A DNA stretch of 64,000 bases from Takakia lepidozioides (GCA_030704615.1 CM060733.1:64108001-64172000), one strand, 5' to 3'. Positions 1-10,969 are shown, numbered from the stretch's first letter. The notes: a model not told the origin generated them from the sequence alone. Numbers and translations are program-made.

Positions 1-860
1 AGAGAACATCCCACGGATGGAAAAATGGCGCCGAATTTCAATACGAGGCCCGTCAGATGAAGTCGTCTCGGAGGATAGGCCGACACCTGGCCGATAGAGA
101 ACATCCCTCGGATGGAAAAACGGCGCCAAATCTCCAATGAGGCCGTTCGGATGAAGTTGTCTCGGGGGTAGAGGCCGACACCTGGCCTACAGAGAATATC
201 CCCTGGATGGCAAAACGGCGCCGAATTTCCATCCGAGGCCGTTCGGATGAAGTTGTCTCGGGGGGAGAGGCCGACACCTGGCCGACAGAGAACATCCCAC
301 GGATGGAAAAATGGCGCCGAATTTCCATACGAGACCCGTCGGATGAAGTTGTCTCGGGGGGAGAGGCCGACACCTGGCCGATAGAGAACATCCATCGGAA
401 GGAAAAACGGCGCCGAATTTCCATCCGAGGCCGTTCGGATGAAGTCGTCTCGTGGGGAGAGGACGACACCTGCCCGACAGAGAACATCCCTCGGATGGAA
501 AAACGGCGCCGAATTTCCATCCGAGGCCGTTATGAAGTCGTCTCGTGGGAGAGGACGACACCTCAGAGAACTCCCTCGGATGGAAAAACGGCGCCGAATT
601 TCCATCCGAGGCCGTTCGGATGAAGTCGTCTCGAGGGGAGAGGCGGACACCTGGCCGACAGAGAATATCCCCCGGATGGAAAAACGGCGCCGAATTCCCA
701 TTCGGGGCCCGTCGGATGAAGTCGTCTCGGGGGGAGAGGCCGACACCTGGCCGACAGAGAACATCCCCCGATGGAAAAACGGCGCCGAATTTCCATCCAA
801 GGCCGCACGGATGGAGTCGTCTCGGGGGGAGTGTCCAAAAGAGATCATCTGCAGGATGGA
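1..860. repeat. 95-bp tandem array with an embedded palindrome
   Basis: About nine units begin near positions 1, 96, 191, 287, 383, 479, 565, 660 and 756, so the period is 95-96 bp; one unit is 86 bp through a deletion. Every unit carries an inverted repeat with arms GGATGGAAA and TTTCCATCC around a GGCGCC core, then a GC-rich stretch containing GTCGTCTCGG and GACACCTGG. The array lacks stops in several frames on both strands, so it gives long repetitive reading frames. I do not call these coding, because the same peptide repeats in all frames. It resembles a minor satellite or an internal minisatellite of a larger element. The left end lies outside the window. Confidence 0.9.
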
Positions 861-1252
861 AAAACAGCGCCGAATATCCATCAACAGATGCCCGTATCGA
901 CCCTTCATCAACAATTTTGATTCGTTTTTCGCGTTTTTTTGTCTAATCAGTCACTCAACTTAGAGTTTTTCGCCTGCGGTCCACTTTTTGGCACGTTATG
1001 CCCACCAATGTCGTCCGGTAGAGACAAATTTGGCGCCGGATTTCCATCCTACAGCCCTCCGGTTTACCTGCAGGATGGAAATTCGGCGCCGGTTTTCCAT
1101 CCGGCTGCTTCTGGATGAGAACGTCTCGGGCGGAGGGAGGGCCACGGTGCGTCCCACTTCATCCGCTGAATGGAAATTCGGCGTTGTTTTTTTCCATCCA
1201 GCGGGCTGTTGATGAAAGTCTCGGGGGGAGGGTGGGCCAGGTTGTCGCGGCC
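861..1252. repeat. degenerate units of the same palindromic repeat
   Basis: Three diverged palindromes of the same family occur at about 1030-1052, 1074-1103 and 1168-1202, with spacers resembling the array units (ATGAGAACGTCTCGG, then TGATGAAAGTCTCGG). Between 900 and 1000 there is T-rich DNA without a recognised feature. The chromovirus LTR starts directly after a partial unit at 1253, so the element appears to have inserted into this repeat. Confidence 0.7.
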
Positions 1253-1401
1253 CTTTGCCTTGAGGGCAGGGGGCCGGGACACACTGAGGGGCTGCCCTGT
1301 GGTGGCCAAGTTGGCCAGAGGCCAGGTTGGAAGTCAGGGCGCGCGCATCAAAGCGAGAACTATGACTTGAAGGGGAGCTTACCGAAGTGAGGTGCGCGAC
1401 A
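1253..1401 (+). repeat. chromovirus copy 1, internally deleted 5' LTR
   Basis: It starts TGTCGCGG and ends GCGCGACA, the same termini as the 708-bp LTR at 55870. Only the first ~55 bp and the last ~92 bp remain; roughly 560 bp between them, including the TATA box seen in the complete LTR, is missing. No target duplication can be checked because the 3' LTR of this copy is absent. Confidence 0.85.
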
Positions 1402-1402
1402 T

Positions 1403-1415
1403 TAGGTATCAGAGC
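1403..1415 (+). other. primer-binding site, tRNA-iMet type (copy 1)
   Basis: Directly after the LTR end the sequence reads TAGGTATCAGAGC. This is the plant initiator tRNA-Met site TGGTATCAGAGC with one change. Copy 3 has the unaltered form at 56580. Confidence 0.75.
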
Positions 1416-1456
1416 TTAGAGTTCAGTACGCGATTGTCCTTGGGATTGGCCTCATC

Positions 1457-2690
1457 ATGGGGTCGGGCAAGCCAAAGCGAAAGCGGAACGCCCAAAAGAT
1501 GATGATCCTGGTGAGCCCGATGGGGGCGACGTGTCACCGAAGCGGCCGTTAGAGGAAGCGAGGCAGGTTTCTGAAACGAGGCCGCTCAAGAGCGGGAGGA
1601 ATCCAAGGAGTCGGAGCCCGAGGAATCCGTGAGAGCTCCGACGACCAACAGATGCCTCCCATGCCGGCAGCCTTTTGGGAAGGGTTGTTGGCGCAGTTTG
1701 GCGGGACGTTGAAAGACGTGTTGAAGGCGGCTAATGCCACTTCCACTAAGGCAAAGTTTAAAGTGAAGCCTAAGGAACCCGGCACCTTCGAGGGCGTCCA
1801 AAATCGGAAGGCACTCAACACCTGGCTCCTGGAGCTAGAGCAGTACTTCCGGGCGGCCAAGTTGAGTGACGAGGATTGGGTGGAAGTGGCTCCCACCTAT
1901 TTGAGGGGGCTATGCTCAACAATGGTGGCAGAAACGCCTTCACGACCGAGGCCCAAGCCGGAAACCTTGAACTGGAGTGGGTTCAAGGAATTGATGAAGA
2001 GACAGTTGTGCCCCTCAACGCGTCCTGGCTTGCCCGGGACAAGATGAGGAATTTGAAGCAAACAGATGACATTCGGGGGTATGTCCAGGCTTTCAATGTG
2101 CTGTTGCTCGAAGTCGCGGACATGGCAGAACCAGAAATGGTCTTCAACTTTGTGGCGGGACTGGCCCCCATGGGCCAGGCGGAAGTTGGAGGAGAAGCCA
2201 CCCAAGACTTTGAACGAGGCAATTGAGAGGGCTGATGAATGTTTCTCGGATGTCCCTAGGGGTGAGAGACAAGGCCGTACGGAGCTGAACCACAAGAAGA
2301 CCCGGCGGGAAGGTGACTCCTCCGACCGGAAAAGAAGTGGGATAGGCCACGCGGCGATAATGGCACGTGGAAATCGAAGGGAGGGCCTTCACACGTCAAG
2401 GCGGCACCCAGTGCTTCGAAAGGAAAAGCGGGTGGAGCGGCTTATGGCGGACAGAAGGCGACCTTTGATGGAGTGTGTTTCAATTGCGGGGAGCCGGGCA
2501 CATGGCCAAGAAGTGCACAAAACCTCGACAATTGAACATGACTCGGGCAACCACGGAGCTGTCGGAAGATACCATCAGTCGCTTGGTGGAAGCGGTGGTC
2601 GCCAGGACTTGCAAGGTAGGCAACTATTCTTGTGAGTTGTATCAGGAAACTGGCGCCTGCGTAAAGGGAGTCAGTTATTGTTCGTGGATG
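1457..2690 (+). pseudogene. gag: chromovirus copy 1 gag, frameshifted
   Basis: This is the Gag region of a Ty3/gypsy chromovirus, which would form the nucleocapsid. The likely start is ATG 1457, matching copy 3 at 56633. The retrotransposon Gag domain (residues around LNTWLLELEQYFRAA) is at about 1815-2050, and a CCHC zinc knuckle region follows near 2480-2520. The frame changes at least at ~1910 (an inserted GC, where copy 3 reads GGGGTTATGC), ~2040, ~2165 and ~2320, so no full protein can be made. Copy 3 is the closest relative and confirms the order. Confidence is high for the family; the break positions are approximate. Confidence 0.85.
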
Positions 2691-3010
2691 GGATAATCCG
2701 GAACTAACGTGTCGTTGTTGGTGGACACAGGAGCGTCGCACTCCTTCATGACGCCGGCGGCGCGAAAGTTGGGACTCCCGACAAGTGACGTGGGGGCCTC
2801 TATTGAGGTGCGCTCTGCCAAAGGAGAACCTCAGTTGGCGACAAGGTTGGCGTTTGATGTTCCTCTTCAACTGGGGAGTTGGGAGGGACGTGAGAACTTC
2901 ACTATCTGCGAGATCGATGGAGTGGATCTCATTTTGGGGATGACCTTTTTGAGCAAATCCGGAGCGGTCATAGATGGCCGCAAGAGAGTAGTCACGCTGC
3001 CATGTGGGAA
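2691..3010 (+). pseudogene. pro: chromovirus copy 1 aspartic protease
   Basis: This is a retropepsin-like domain that would cleave the Gag-Pol polyprotein. The active-site motif LVDTGASHSF is intact at about 2718-2747, followed by the conserved LILGMTFL stretch near 2930-2952. Unlike copy 3, whose motif reads DTR, the catalytic DTG is kept. It follows gag in another frame and leads into the reverse transcriptase without a stop-free link, so it is a relic. Confidence 0.85.
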
Positions 3011-3125
3011 TGGTGGCGAGGTTTACGAGTGTCGGAAACGCCCAAATCCGTGGGAGGCGAATAAACCTTCTCAGCAAAGGGTGGGCCGTGGAGGAGGCAC
3101 ACGAGTCCCAGTTTTTGCTTTACAT

Positions 3126-4560
3126 TAGAGAAGTGAAAGGAGAAGGCGATGGGGAGCCGAGCCCAGATTGGATCAAGGGATTTTGGAGAAATACCAGGAT
3201 GTGATGCCGGAGGATTTACCAAGCGGCTTGCCACCGCGAAGAGGAGTTGACCACAAGATTGAGGTGATACCGGGATCGGAACCGCCTGCCAAGGCGTCCT
3301 ACCGGTTGAGCCACAGAGAGTTGGTCGAGCTGAAGACTCAGCTCAAGGATCTAATGTCAAAGGGGTACATCCGGCCGAGTAAGTCACCTTACGGAGCCCC
3401 GGTGCTATTCGCAGACAAGAAGGATGGGACGCTGCGGATGTGTGTCGATTACAGGGCTTTGAATAAGGTGACTATTAAAAACCGGTACCCTTTGCCAAGG
3501 ATCGACGACCTTTTTGACCGGTTGGCAGGAGCGAAGTATTTCAGCCGGATCGACTTGCGCTCCGCTATCATCAAATTCGGGTGGCGGAAGGAGATGAGGA
3601 GAAGACCGCGTGCAGGACAAGGTATGGTTCATATGAGTTCTTGGTGATGCCTTTTGGGCTCACAATGCACCGGCGACCTTTAGCACGCTGATGAACAGCC
3701 TTTTTCAGGAGTGGTTGGATGACTTGTGATCGTGTACATCGACGACATCTTGGTGTACTCGAAAACAAAGGAGGAACACCTGGAGCACCTCAAAAGGGTG
3801 TTCCAAAAATTGCGGGAAGGGAAGCTGTACGCCAAAGCTTCAAAATGCGAATTCGGGGTCACGAAAGTGGAGTTCTTGGGGCATGTGATTACACAGGATG
3901 GGATCGAAATGGATGACAGAAAGGTGAGGGCGATCTTGGACTGGGAGCCTCCGACTTCGGTCCCGGGAGTGCGATCCTTCCTAGGACTCGCCTCCTATTA
4001 CCGGAAGTATGTGAGAAATTTCGCCAAGATCGCGGGGCCGCTGTCGGACCTTCTGTGTAAATCCAAAGTCTGGGTATGGAACACATTTTGTGGCCAAGCT
4101 TTTGCTGAATTGAAGCAGCGGATGGCGGAAGCTCCAGTCTTGAAAATCCCGGGTTCGATCGTCCATTTGAGATTCATACAGATGCGTCGGACTTCGCGAT
4201 TGGGGGTGTACTTATGCAAGATGAACGTCCAGTGGCTTACGAAAGTAAGAAACTGAATGAAGTGGAGCGACGGTGGCCGACGCACGAAAAAGAGATGAAG
4301 GCGGTGGTGCACTGTCTTGAGCTTTGGCGCCACTATGTTGGTTCCAACCCAGTGAAGGTGTTCACGGACAATGTCACGGTGAAGTATTTTGCCACGCAGC
4401 CCAAGTTGTCCCCAAAACAACTTAGGTGGCAAGACTTTGGCGGTGTTCGACGTGGATATCCAGTACAAACCGGGACGAGACAACGTGGTGGCCGATGCTT
4501 TAAGTAGAAAGCAGCAGCTCTTGTTGGTGTACAAGGGCGAGACGACGCTCCAAAGAAAGA
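3126..4560 (+). pseudogene. pol: chromovirus copy 1 reverse transcriptase and RNase H
   Basis: RT domain: the order [16 protein letters not shown] (~3420-3465), [14 protein letters not shown], then YIDDILVYS (3735-3761) is that of Ty3/gypsy RT. RNase H follows from about 4170 (VAYESKKLNEVER; FTDNVTVKYF), ending in PGRDNVVADALSRK. A base missing near 3725, seen by comparison with GACTTTGTGATC in copy 2, breaks the frame just before the catalytic motif. More breaks occur near 3647, 4170, 4436 and 4598. This segment is exactly what copy 3 has lost. Reverse-strand frames of nearly 300 codons here are antisense shadows. Confidence 0.9.
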
Positions 4561-5997
4561 TCGGAAGGCTTACCGGAAGGATGAGCTGGCAAAGTCCGTG
4601 ATGCAGGACTTGAGGATGGGGGTTAAATCGCAGTTCCACTTGCAAAATGGACTGCTCCGGTATAAGCAAAAACGTCTCTACGTGCCAAAGGGAGGGATCA
4701 GAGATAGCCTCTTGAGAGAATGCCATGATAGCCCGCTTGCGGGCCACGGCGGAGCCAAGCGCACTGCGGCACTCTTGAAGAAAGAGTATTTCTGGCCCAA
4801 ACTGAGGGAGGAGGCAGAGGAGTATGTCAAGACATGCACCACATGCCAACAAAACCGGAGCGAGTACAAAAAGCAAGCGGGGCTGTTACAACCCTTGCCG
4901 ATTCCAGAGGGGACTTGGGAAAGCGTCTCGATGGATTTCATGACTGCTATGCCGCTGTCAAAAGGATTCGATGCAATCATGGTGGTGGTGGATAGGTTCA
5001 GTAAAATGGGCCATTTCATCCCCACCAAGGAGACGGCAACGGCGCAGGAGACAGGGCGACTTTACTTCGCCCACGTCTTGAAGCATCATGGAGTCCCGAA
5101 GGATAGTGTCTCGGATCGCGATCCAAAGTTTACGAGTAAATTTTGGAGGACACTTTGGAAGAAAATGGGGACAAGGCTGAAGATGAGCACCGCCTTCCGA
5201 CCTACGACGGATGGCCAAACGGAAAGAGTGAATTCCGTAGTGAAGCAATTCTTGCGGATTACGTGTCGGCAGACCAATCAGACTGGATGGAACACTTAGA
5301 CGCGGCAGAGTTCTGTTATAATAACACAGAACACTCCGCAACGGGAGTTTCCCCTTTCGTATTGGTCTATGGAAAAGCACCTCTGGTGCCGACAAGTTGG
5401 GCCGCCCAGGACGTTGAGGAACCGGCAGTAGCGGCGGTACTGGAAGAACGCGAGCGTTTGTTGAAGCTCGCAAAGTACAACATTGCCAAAGCTGGGAAAC
5501 GGTATGAAAGGCAGGCGAATCAGAAGCGGAGGGAAGTGAAGTTTGAGGCAGGCACAGAGGTCTGGTTGAACATCAAGAATTTCCGACTACCTCCGGAAGT
5601 GAGTCCGAAGTTCGTACCTCCGTATGCGGGACCCTTTCGCATTCGGAAGGTTATGAATGAGGATGTGTATGAATTGGAGCTGCCGGCAAACAGCAAGGTG
5701 CACCCAGTATTCCATGTCTCCCTTTTGAAGCCTTACTTCAAAGATGAAGCGCGTCCGAATCGACATCAAGTGTTGCGTCCGCCACCTATGCTGTTGGATC
5801 ATGAAAATGAACCTGAGTACGAGGTGGAGGCAATACTTAAGTCGAGGAGGTTCAAGAACCGAGAAACGGAGTATCTCGTCAAATGGAAGGGCTATCATCA
5901 TGTGGAGGCATCTTGGGTGCGTGCCTCAGAAATGGGAAACGCATTCGAGGCGGTTGCAGCTTTCGAAGGGCGACCTCAAAAGCGGAAGAAACGTTGA
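4560..5997 (+). pseudogene. pol: chromovirus copy 1 integrase with C-terminal chromodomain
   Basis: The integrase would join element cDNA to chromosomal DNA. Visible in order: the HHCC zinc-binding region (HDSPLAGHGG, then CTTCQQN, ~4725-4860), the catalytic core with aspartates in VSMDFMT (~4928) and SDRDPKF (~5110) and the glutamate in GQTERVN (~5212), a GPF region at ~5626, and a chromodomain (YEVEAILKSRRF, EYLVKWKGYHH, SWVRASEM) at about 5818-5940. The chromodomain marks a chromovirus; in that clade it directs insertion toward heterochromatin. One base is missing near 5258 relative to copy 3, so the core is split across two frames. Confidence 0.92.
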
Positions 5998-6470
5998 TGG
6001 GGACATCAACCTTGGAGCGTGGGGGAGGAAATGCATGCTTAGCCCGGCGTAGCTAGCTTAGGAATCCGATTACAAAAACTTGTATTGTACAAAAATTTGT
6101 TATAAAGGAAATGGGTTCCAAATGGTGTGCGTCCTATTTTGTTTGGAATGGTGATGCATGGTATGGTTGGCTAGTGTGTAGAATGCATGCTAGCTTATAA
6201 AAGTGAGAGAGGTAAATTGGGTTAATCGTGTGTTTGCGTAGTGCCGAAATCGGGTGACCCACATCCAAGGGGCAAGGAAACTTGCGACTTCTTTGGGAGT
6301 TCACGTGCTAGTGCGCACCTGGCGCGTGCGCGTACTATAACTGCGCTACCGAAGGGGGTTGCCTTGTAGTGCGGGCTAACGCGGAAGCTACGTGCTTCCG
6401 TTCACGTACTATAATCGTGTAGCCTCAGGACGAAGTCGTAGTGCGGCTTTGGCGTGTTCCCGTACCTCAG
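5998..6470 (+). other. chromovirus copy 1 3' untranslated region
   Basis: This stretch matches 59615-60078 of copy 3 and carries no gene. It contains a short hairpin CGGAAGC-TACGT-GCTTCCG near 6382-6400 and repeats of CGTACTATAA. The match stops at about 6470, where copy 3 goes on for 430 bp to its LTR; here the next base belongs to another pol fragment. The 3' LTR of copy 1 is therefore missing. Confidence 0.75.
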
Positions 6471-7904
6471 GAGAGAGTTGGTCGAGCTGAAGGCCCAGCT
6501 CAAGGATCTTATAGCAAAGGGGTACATCCGGCCGAGTAAGTCACTCGGAACTATTCGCAGATAAGAAAGAGGGGACGCTGCGGATGTGTGTCGATTATAG
6601 GGCTCTGAATAAGGTGACTATAAAAAACCGGTACCCTTTGCCAAGGATCGACGACCTCTTCGATTGGTTGGCATGAGCAAAGTATTTCAGCCGGATCGAT
6701 TTACGTTCGGGATACCACTAGATCCGGATAGCGGAAGGAGATGAGGAAAAGACAGCATGCAGGACAAGGTATGGTTCGTACGAATTTTTGGTGATGCCTT
6801 TTGGGCTCACCAACGCGCCAGCAACCTTTAGCACCTTGATGAACTACCTCTTTCAGGAGTGGTTGGATGACTTTGTGATCGTGTACATCGACGACATCTT
6901 TGTGTACTCGAAAACGAAGGAAGAGCACCTGGAGCACCTCAAAAGGGTGTTCCGAAAATTGCGGGAAGGGAAGCTGTATGCCAAAGCAAAATTGGGGTCA
7001 CGAAAGTGGAGTTTCTAGGGCATGTGATTACACATGATTGGATCAAAATGGATGACCGAAAGGTGAGGGCGATCTTTGACTAGGAACCTCCGACTTCATT
7101 CCCAGGAGTGCGATCCTTTCTAGGACTCGCCTCCTACTACCGAAAGTATGTGAGAAATTTCGCCAAGATCGCGGGGCCGCTGTCAGACATTTTGTGTAAG
7201 TCCAAGGTATGGGTATGGAACACTTTTTGTGGCCAAGCTTTTGCCGAGTTGAAGCAGCGGATGGCGGAAGCTCCAAGTCTTGAAGATCCCGGAGTTCGAC
7301 CGTCCATTTGAGATTCACACGGATGCATCGGACTTCGTCATTGGGGGTGTGCTGATGCAGCTGATGCAGGATGAACGTCCAGTGGCTTACGAAAGTAAGA
7401 AACTGAATGAAGTGGAGCAACGGTCGCCTATGCATGAGAAAGAAATGAAAGCAGTGGTGCACTGCCTTGAGCTTTGGCGCCATTATGTTGGTTCCAACCC
7501 AGTGAAAGTGTTCACGGACAATGTCACGGTGAAGTATTTTGCCACACAGCCTAAGTTGTCCCCAAAACAAATTAGGTGGCAAGACACTTTGGCAGTGTTC
7601 GACATGGATATCCAGTACAAACCAGGACGGGACAATGTGGTGGCCGATGCTCTGAGTAGAAAGCAGCAACTCATGTTGGTGTACAAGGGCGAGACGGAGT
7701 TGCAGAGGAAAATTCGGAAGGCCTATCGGAAGAATGAGTTCGCGAGGTCGATATTGCGGGACTTGAGGCTGGGGGTTAAGTCGCAGTTCCACTTGCATAA
7801 AGGACTGCTTCGGTACAAGCAAAAACGCCTCTACGTGCCGAAAGGAGAGCTCAGAGATGGTCTCTTGAGAGAATGCCATGATGACTCGTTCGCGGGCCAC
7901 GGGG
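6471..7904 (+). pseudogene. pol: chromovirus copy 2, isolated RT-RNase H-integrase fragment
   Basis: The sequence is homologous to 3316-4749 of copy 1, from the RT finger region to the start of the integrase zinc domain. It includes the catalytic motif YIDDIFVYS (~6884), RNase H with FTDNVTVKYF (~7512) and the DALSRK end (~7650). The RNase H section (7280-7904) reads open, while RT is broken near 6545, 6675, 6990 and 7082. Both ends are abrupt: at 6471 it follows the copy 1 3' UTR, and at 7905 it runs into a simple repeat. It has no LTR. Confidence 0.88.
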
Positions 7905-7985
7905 GCTGCTATTTCATGAGCCATGAGCCATGAGCGGCATGAGCCATGAGCAGACTCATAACTGTCGAAAAAACCATGAGCAGGA
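7905..7985. repeat. short CATGAGC-type simple repeat
   Basis: Several near copies of CATGAGC follow the truncated pol fragment. Nothing coding is seen between here and 8167; that stretch is AT-rich and ends in an unremarkable flank. Confidence 0.6.
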
Positions 7986-8167
7986 ATTTTTTTCAAAAAT
8001 GATTGTCCACAGGAATAGGGTTTAGGGTGTCACGGTCATATGGGGACAAGGACCTCCCGATGAAGGAGGTTGGGCAATGTTTTTTAGAATTACATATTGA
8101 AAGGCAATGTTTTGCGAATGGTAGGGTGGTATTGCTCAGTACAATGGGCGCCCATTACAGCCTACCA

Positions 8168-8846
8168 GGGTAGTTGTAGCCTACGGTGGACCAAAAATGC
8201 TCTCACATCACTATTTTTTTGGGACCTTGATTAGTTGTAAATTATCGTACTCCTAAATGTAAAGGCTGATAGTAAAAAGGGACTAAGCTATGAAGGCTCA
8301 ACTACATATATTTCCCCTATTCCAAGTCTCATAACCAAAAAAAAAAATGGTTAGAAATTATAGACTTTTGAACAAGTCTATAAGGATTTGTTATAGTCCA
8401 TATAAAAGGCCGTTATGGATTTTTTTTTAAAGCATGATTCATAAACAATTAGAAAAAGGGACTTGACCAAATGTGCTTTGCTAGAATGAAAACATCCACT
8501 CAAAAATATTAAGTAAAATAAACTTTATGTACTATTTTGAGCCTTCAAAATAACTATTTTCGTAAAGTCCTTTACAGATAGAATTCTTTGAAATATCAAC
8601 ACTACCTCATTAAATACATAGACCAAGGGTAGACCCCCAGGGTGGATCAAGGTCAAATTTGGAAAAAACTATAGTGATATGAAACTATTGCGATTTGCAA
8701 ATATAGTCTTTAATGGTCAATAATAGACGGTTGAGATCGTAAATTGAAGCGAATCCAATGGTTGAGGATTCGCCACATCCCCCTTTATGTACTTTTAGGG
8801 ACTCATGGTGTGTCTCATTTTGGTCCACCGTAGGCTGCAACTACCC
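8168..8846. mobile_element. MITE-like non-coding element with ~31-bp terminal inverted repeats
   Basis: The left end (8168-8199) starts GGGTAGTTGTAGCC and the right end (8816-8846) ends GGCTGCAACTACCC. The two arms pair over about 31 bp with one or two mismatches. The flanks share ACCA on both sides (8164-8167 and 8847-8850), a possible 4-bp target duplication, too short to be firm. The interior is AT-rich, 679 bp in total, with no reading frame resembling a transposase. The superfamily cannot be assigned. Confidence 0.75.
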
Positions 8847-8993
8847 ACCAGGCACTTCCAAAATCCACCCCCACTTCCAATCCCAAACGATATGATGAAT
8901 GATGCATTGTGAGAACGATGGATGCATAATAGAACATAAAGGAGGGCACAATGGGGTTCTTATTGATCCACATGAATTGCATTTGAAGCACGT

Positions 8994-9700
8994 CTACTGT
9001 GCTGATGGTGCAAACAAATCTACGGCCCTGTGCCTTCTGAATACAAGTCGCGTGATCAACGGAACTTCGACTGCTCTGAAAACTAGCTCATGAGTCATCG
9101 GGCTCCTCCAGGTAAACTGGATTACAACCGTTGTATCGCCCCCTTTGATGTTCACCACAATGTCATGCCCTTCAATCATACTACCATCGAATATGGAAAG
9201 CTTCACTTTTTCGTCCTCCACACCAATGCGAATGTCCCCATACAATGGAGAAGAGAAGCGCACTCCTTCAGGAGTATACGTCTCCCCGATGGAGTCCACC
9301 CAGGTCCACTGGCAGCAGTTCTACCGCAACAGCATAACAATGCGCATTCTTCTGCATGAGTGCACGCCGTAGCTGGGAAAAAATCAAGGATGTGCAGGAG
9401 CCACGGACTCCGGAGACCAAGATCGTCACCCCGCTCGAAGGCGTAGTGGTCCCGATGTGGCCGTATACATTGCATAATCGAAGCCTCCATAAGGGCAATC
9501 GTCGTGGTTCTACAAGCACAACATCCTTGCAAAGGAGGACCGGAGGACATGTGTGTTGTTGATGACAATGACCTTGCAGACAGCAACGAAGCCTTTTGAT
9601 TTTCCCCTTGATGACAAGTGGAAGAGCACTGACGGCTCCAATAATGGAGGAATTGGGTCCCACCTTCCCGCCTGTTATCGTGTAACGTGTCCATCACGCC
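8994..9700 (-). pseudogene. unknown small gene, decayed inverted copy A
   Basis: Reading the minus strand from ~9560 downwards gives DCPYGGFDYAMY, then DHYAFERGDD, then YGDIRIGVEDEKVKLSIFDG, IEGHDIVVN and QFTWRSPMTHELVFRAVEVP (ending near 9050). These pieces align with copy B at 10060-10686 on the plus strand but lie in different frames, with a stop after FARMLCL and a deletion between the first two pieces. I do not recognise the family. The shared tryptophan-rich and IxGHDIVVN blocks suggest a once-selected protein. Probably dead. Confidence 0.6.
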
Positions 9701-9770
9701 AACGACGGATGAACCGTTTACTCATTCTCATCCATGGGGAACAGTCGGCCACCTGCCACAGAAGTCCATC

Positions 9771-9944
9771 CCCCCGGATGGAAATTTGGCGCCGCATTTA
9801 CATCGAAGGGGAGATGGATGAATTCGTTTCGAGGGGCGATAGGCCCACCTGGCAAACCGGGTGAGACTTACGGCCCATAGTTTGCATGGCACGGATGGAA
9901 ACTGAAACGGCTACATTCATGGAGCCGCCAATTTTCATCCGTGC
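9771..9944. repeat. palindromic centre between the inverted gene copies
   Basis: Positions 9771-9858 are one isolated unit of the 95-bp array type found at 1-860 (GGATGGAAA, GGCGCC core, then GATGAATTCGTTTCG and CCACCTGG). Just after it lies a longer imperfect hairpin: GCACGGATGGAAA at 9889-9901 pairs with TTTTCATCCGTGC at 9932-9944, with CGGCT/AGCCG inside. Both sit at the symmetry centre of the two inverted gene copies. Confidence 0.7.
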
Positions 9945-10059
9945 AAGTTCCTGTAAGGGGGAAATTTAAATGTGTCATGGAGTCTGAGGAATTGCACCGT
10001 TTGCAACCTCATTGTAGTCTCCTTGCACAACTTCCTGCCTCCGCGCTGCTGCCTCCTCT

Positions 10060-10686
10060 ATCCAGAAGCTGCTGTCATTCAGCATCCTCCGCTACTCTTT
10101 TGCAAGGATGTTGTGCCGCCGCAATCCTGCTGACTGCCCTTATCATGGCCACGATTATGTGATGTTCAAACCGAAATCAGGAGACATCATTGTCTAGCTC
10201 TCTGTTTTCACTGACGCTTCTGGAGTCAAGCGGGAGTCATTGCGCGCAATGGAGTATTTAAAGGACTATTACCGCTTTGAGCGAGGTGAGGGTGAGGGTC
10301 AATACGGTCCATGGGTGCTGCAAATTGTTGACCTCGATATACCCAGCTGGAATGGGAACCCGGACAGATCACGCACGGCCATGCTTTGGCGTTGGAACTG
10401 CTGCCAATGGACCAGGGAGGACTGCACCGGCGAGAACTTTATTCGTGGAGTTCACTCCGTTTTTCCAGTATATGGAGACATTCGCCTAAGTTGCGAAGAC
10501 GAATCGCACGGGCACATGAGGCGCATAGTGACACTGTCAATGTATGATGGTGGTTTCATTGATGGGCATGACATTGTCGTCAACTCCACCAAGGGCACCA
10601 GAACGACCGCTATGCAGTTTACCTGGAGGTGCCACGTCACTAATGAGTTTGTTTTGAGGGCTATCGAAGTTCCGTCGACTTGGTGA
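10060..10686 (+). pseudogene. unknown small gene, inverted copy B with one stop codon
   Basis: One frame runs from about 10065 to the TGA at 10684-10686 with a single internal stop, TAG 10193-10195. Visible blocks are ARMLCRRNPADCPYHGHDY, YYRFERGEGEGQYGPWVLQ, MLWRWNCCQWTREDC, YGDIRLSCEDE, IDGHDIVVN and TWRCHVTNEFVLRAIEVP. The segment after the stop is about 160 codons and has no ATG at its start. The same blocks occur inverted at 8994-9700. No known domain is recognised. It could be an exon pair with the stop inside a short intron, but no convincing splice sites are seen, so pseudogene is preferred. Confidence 0.6.
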
Positions 10687-10969
10687 CGCCCATGTAGAAG
10701 GCGGAAGGGTTTAGATTTGTTTGTACTTGCTTAATGTGAGACATCGTGTTCGATCAATAAAACAACCCATCGTGCCCTCACTTCTGTGTACTGTTCATCT
10801 TCAGTTTCATGTATTCTATGAACTGCTGTTATTGGCCCACTGTTGAGAATTCGTGGTCTCATTTGTACAATGTCTCTGTCCACATCAATCACCAGAAGAG
10901 CGATATCAGAGTCATGAGGTCGAGAAAATGCGTCTTTGCAGAAACGGAAAGATGTACATACCCAAGTTG
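10687..10969. other. intergenic stretch without a recognised gene
   Basis: An AATAAA-like sequence (CAATAAAACA) occurs near 10756, downstream of copy B. Otherwise I see nothing here. Confidence 0.4.

Noticed and set aside
1-860. Possible CRISPR array
   Set aside because: Units are repeated over their whole length with no unique spacers, and the context is a plant genome.
53-963. Overlapping open frames of 90-170 codons on both strands in the 95-bp array
   Set aside because: The same short peptide recurs in all frames because the unit lacks stops; no domain and no splice or start context.
3998-4876. 292-codon minus-strand frame in copy 1 and a similar 317-codon frame at 7043-7996
   Set aside because: They are antisense to clear RT, RNase H and integrase coding on the plus strand.
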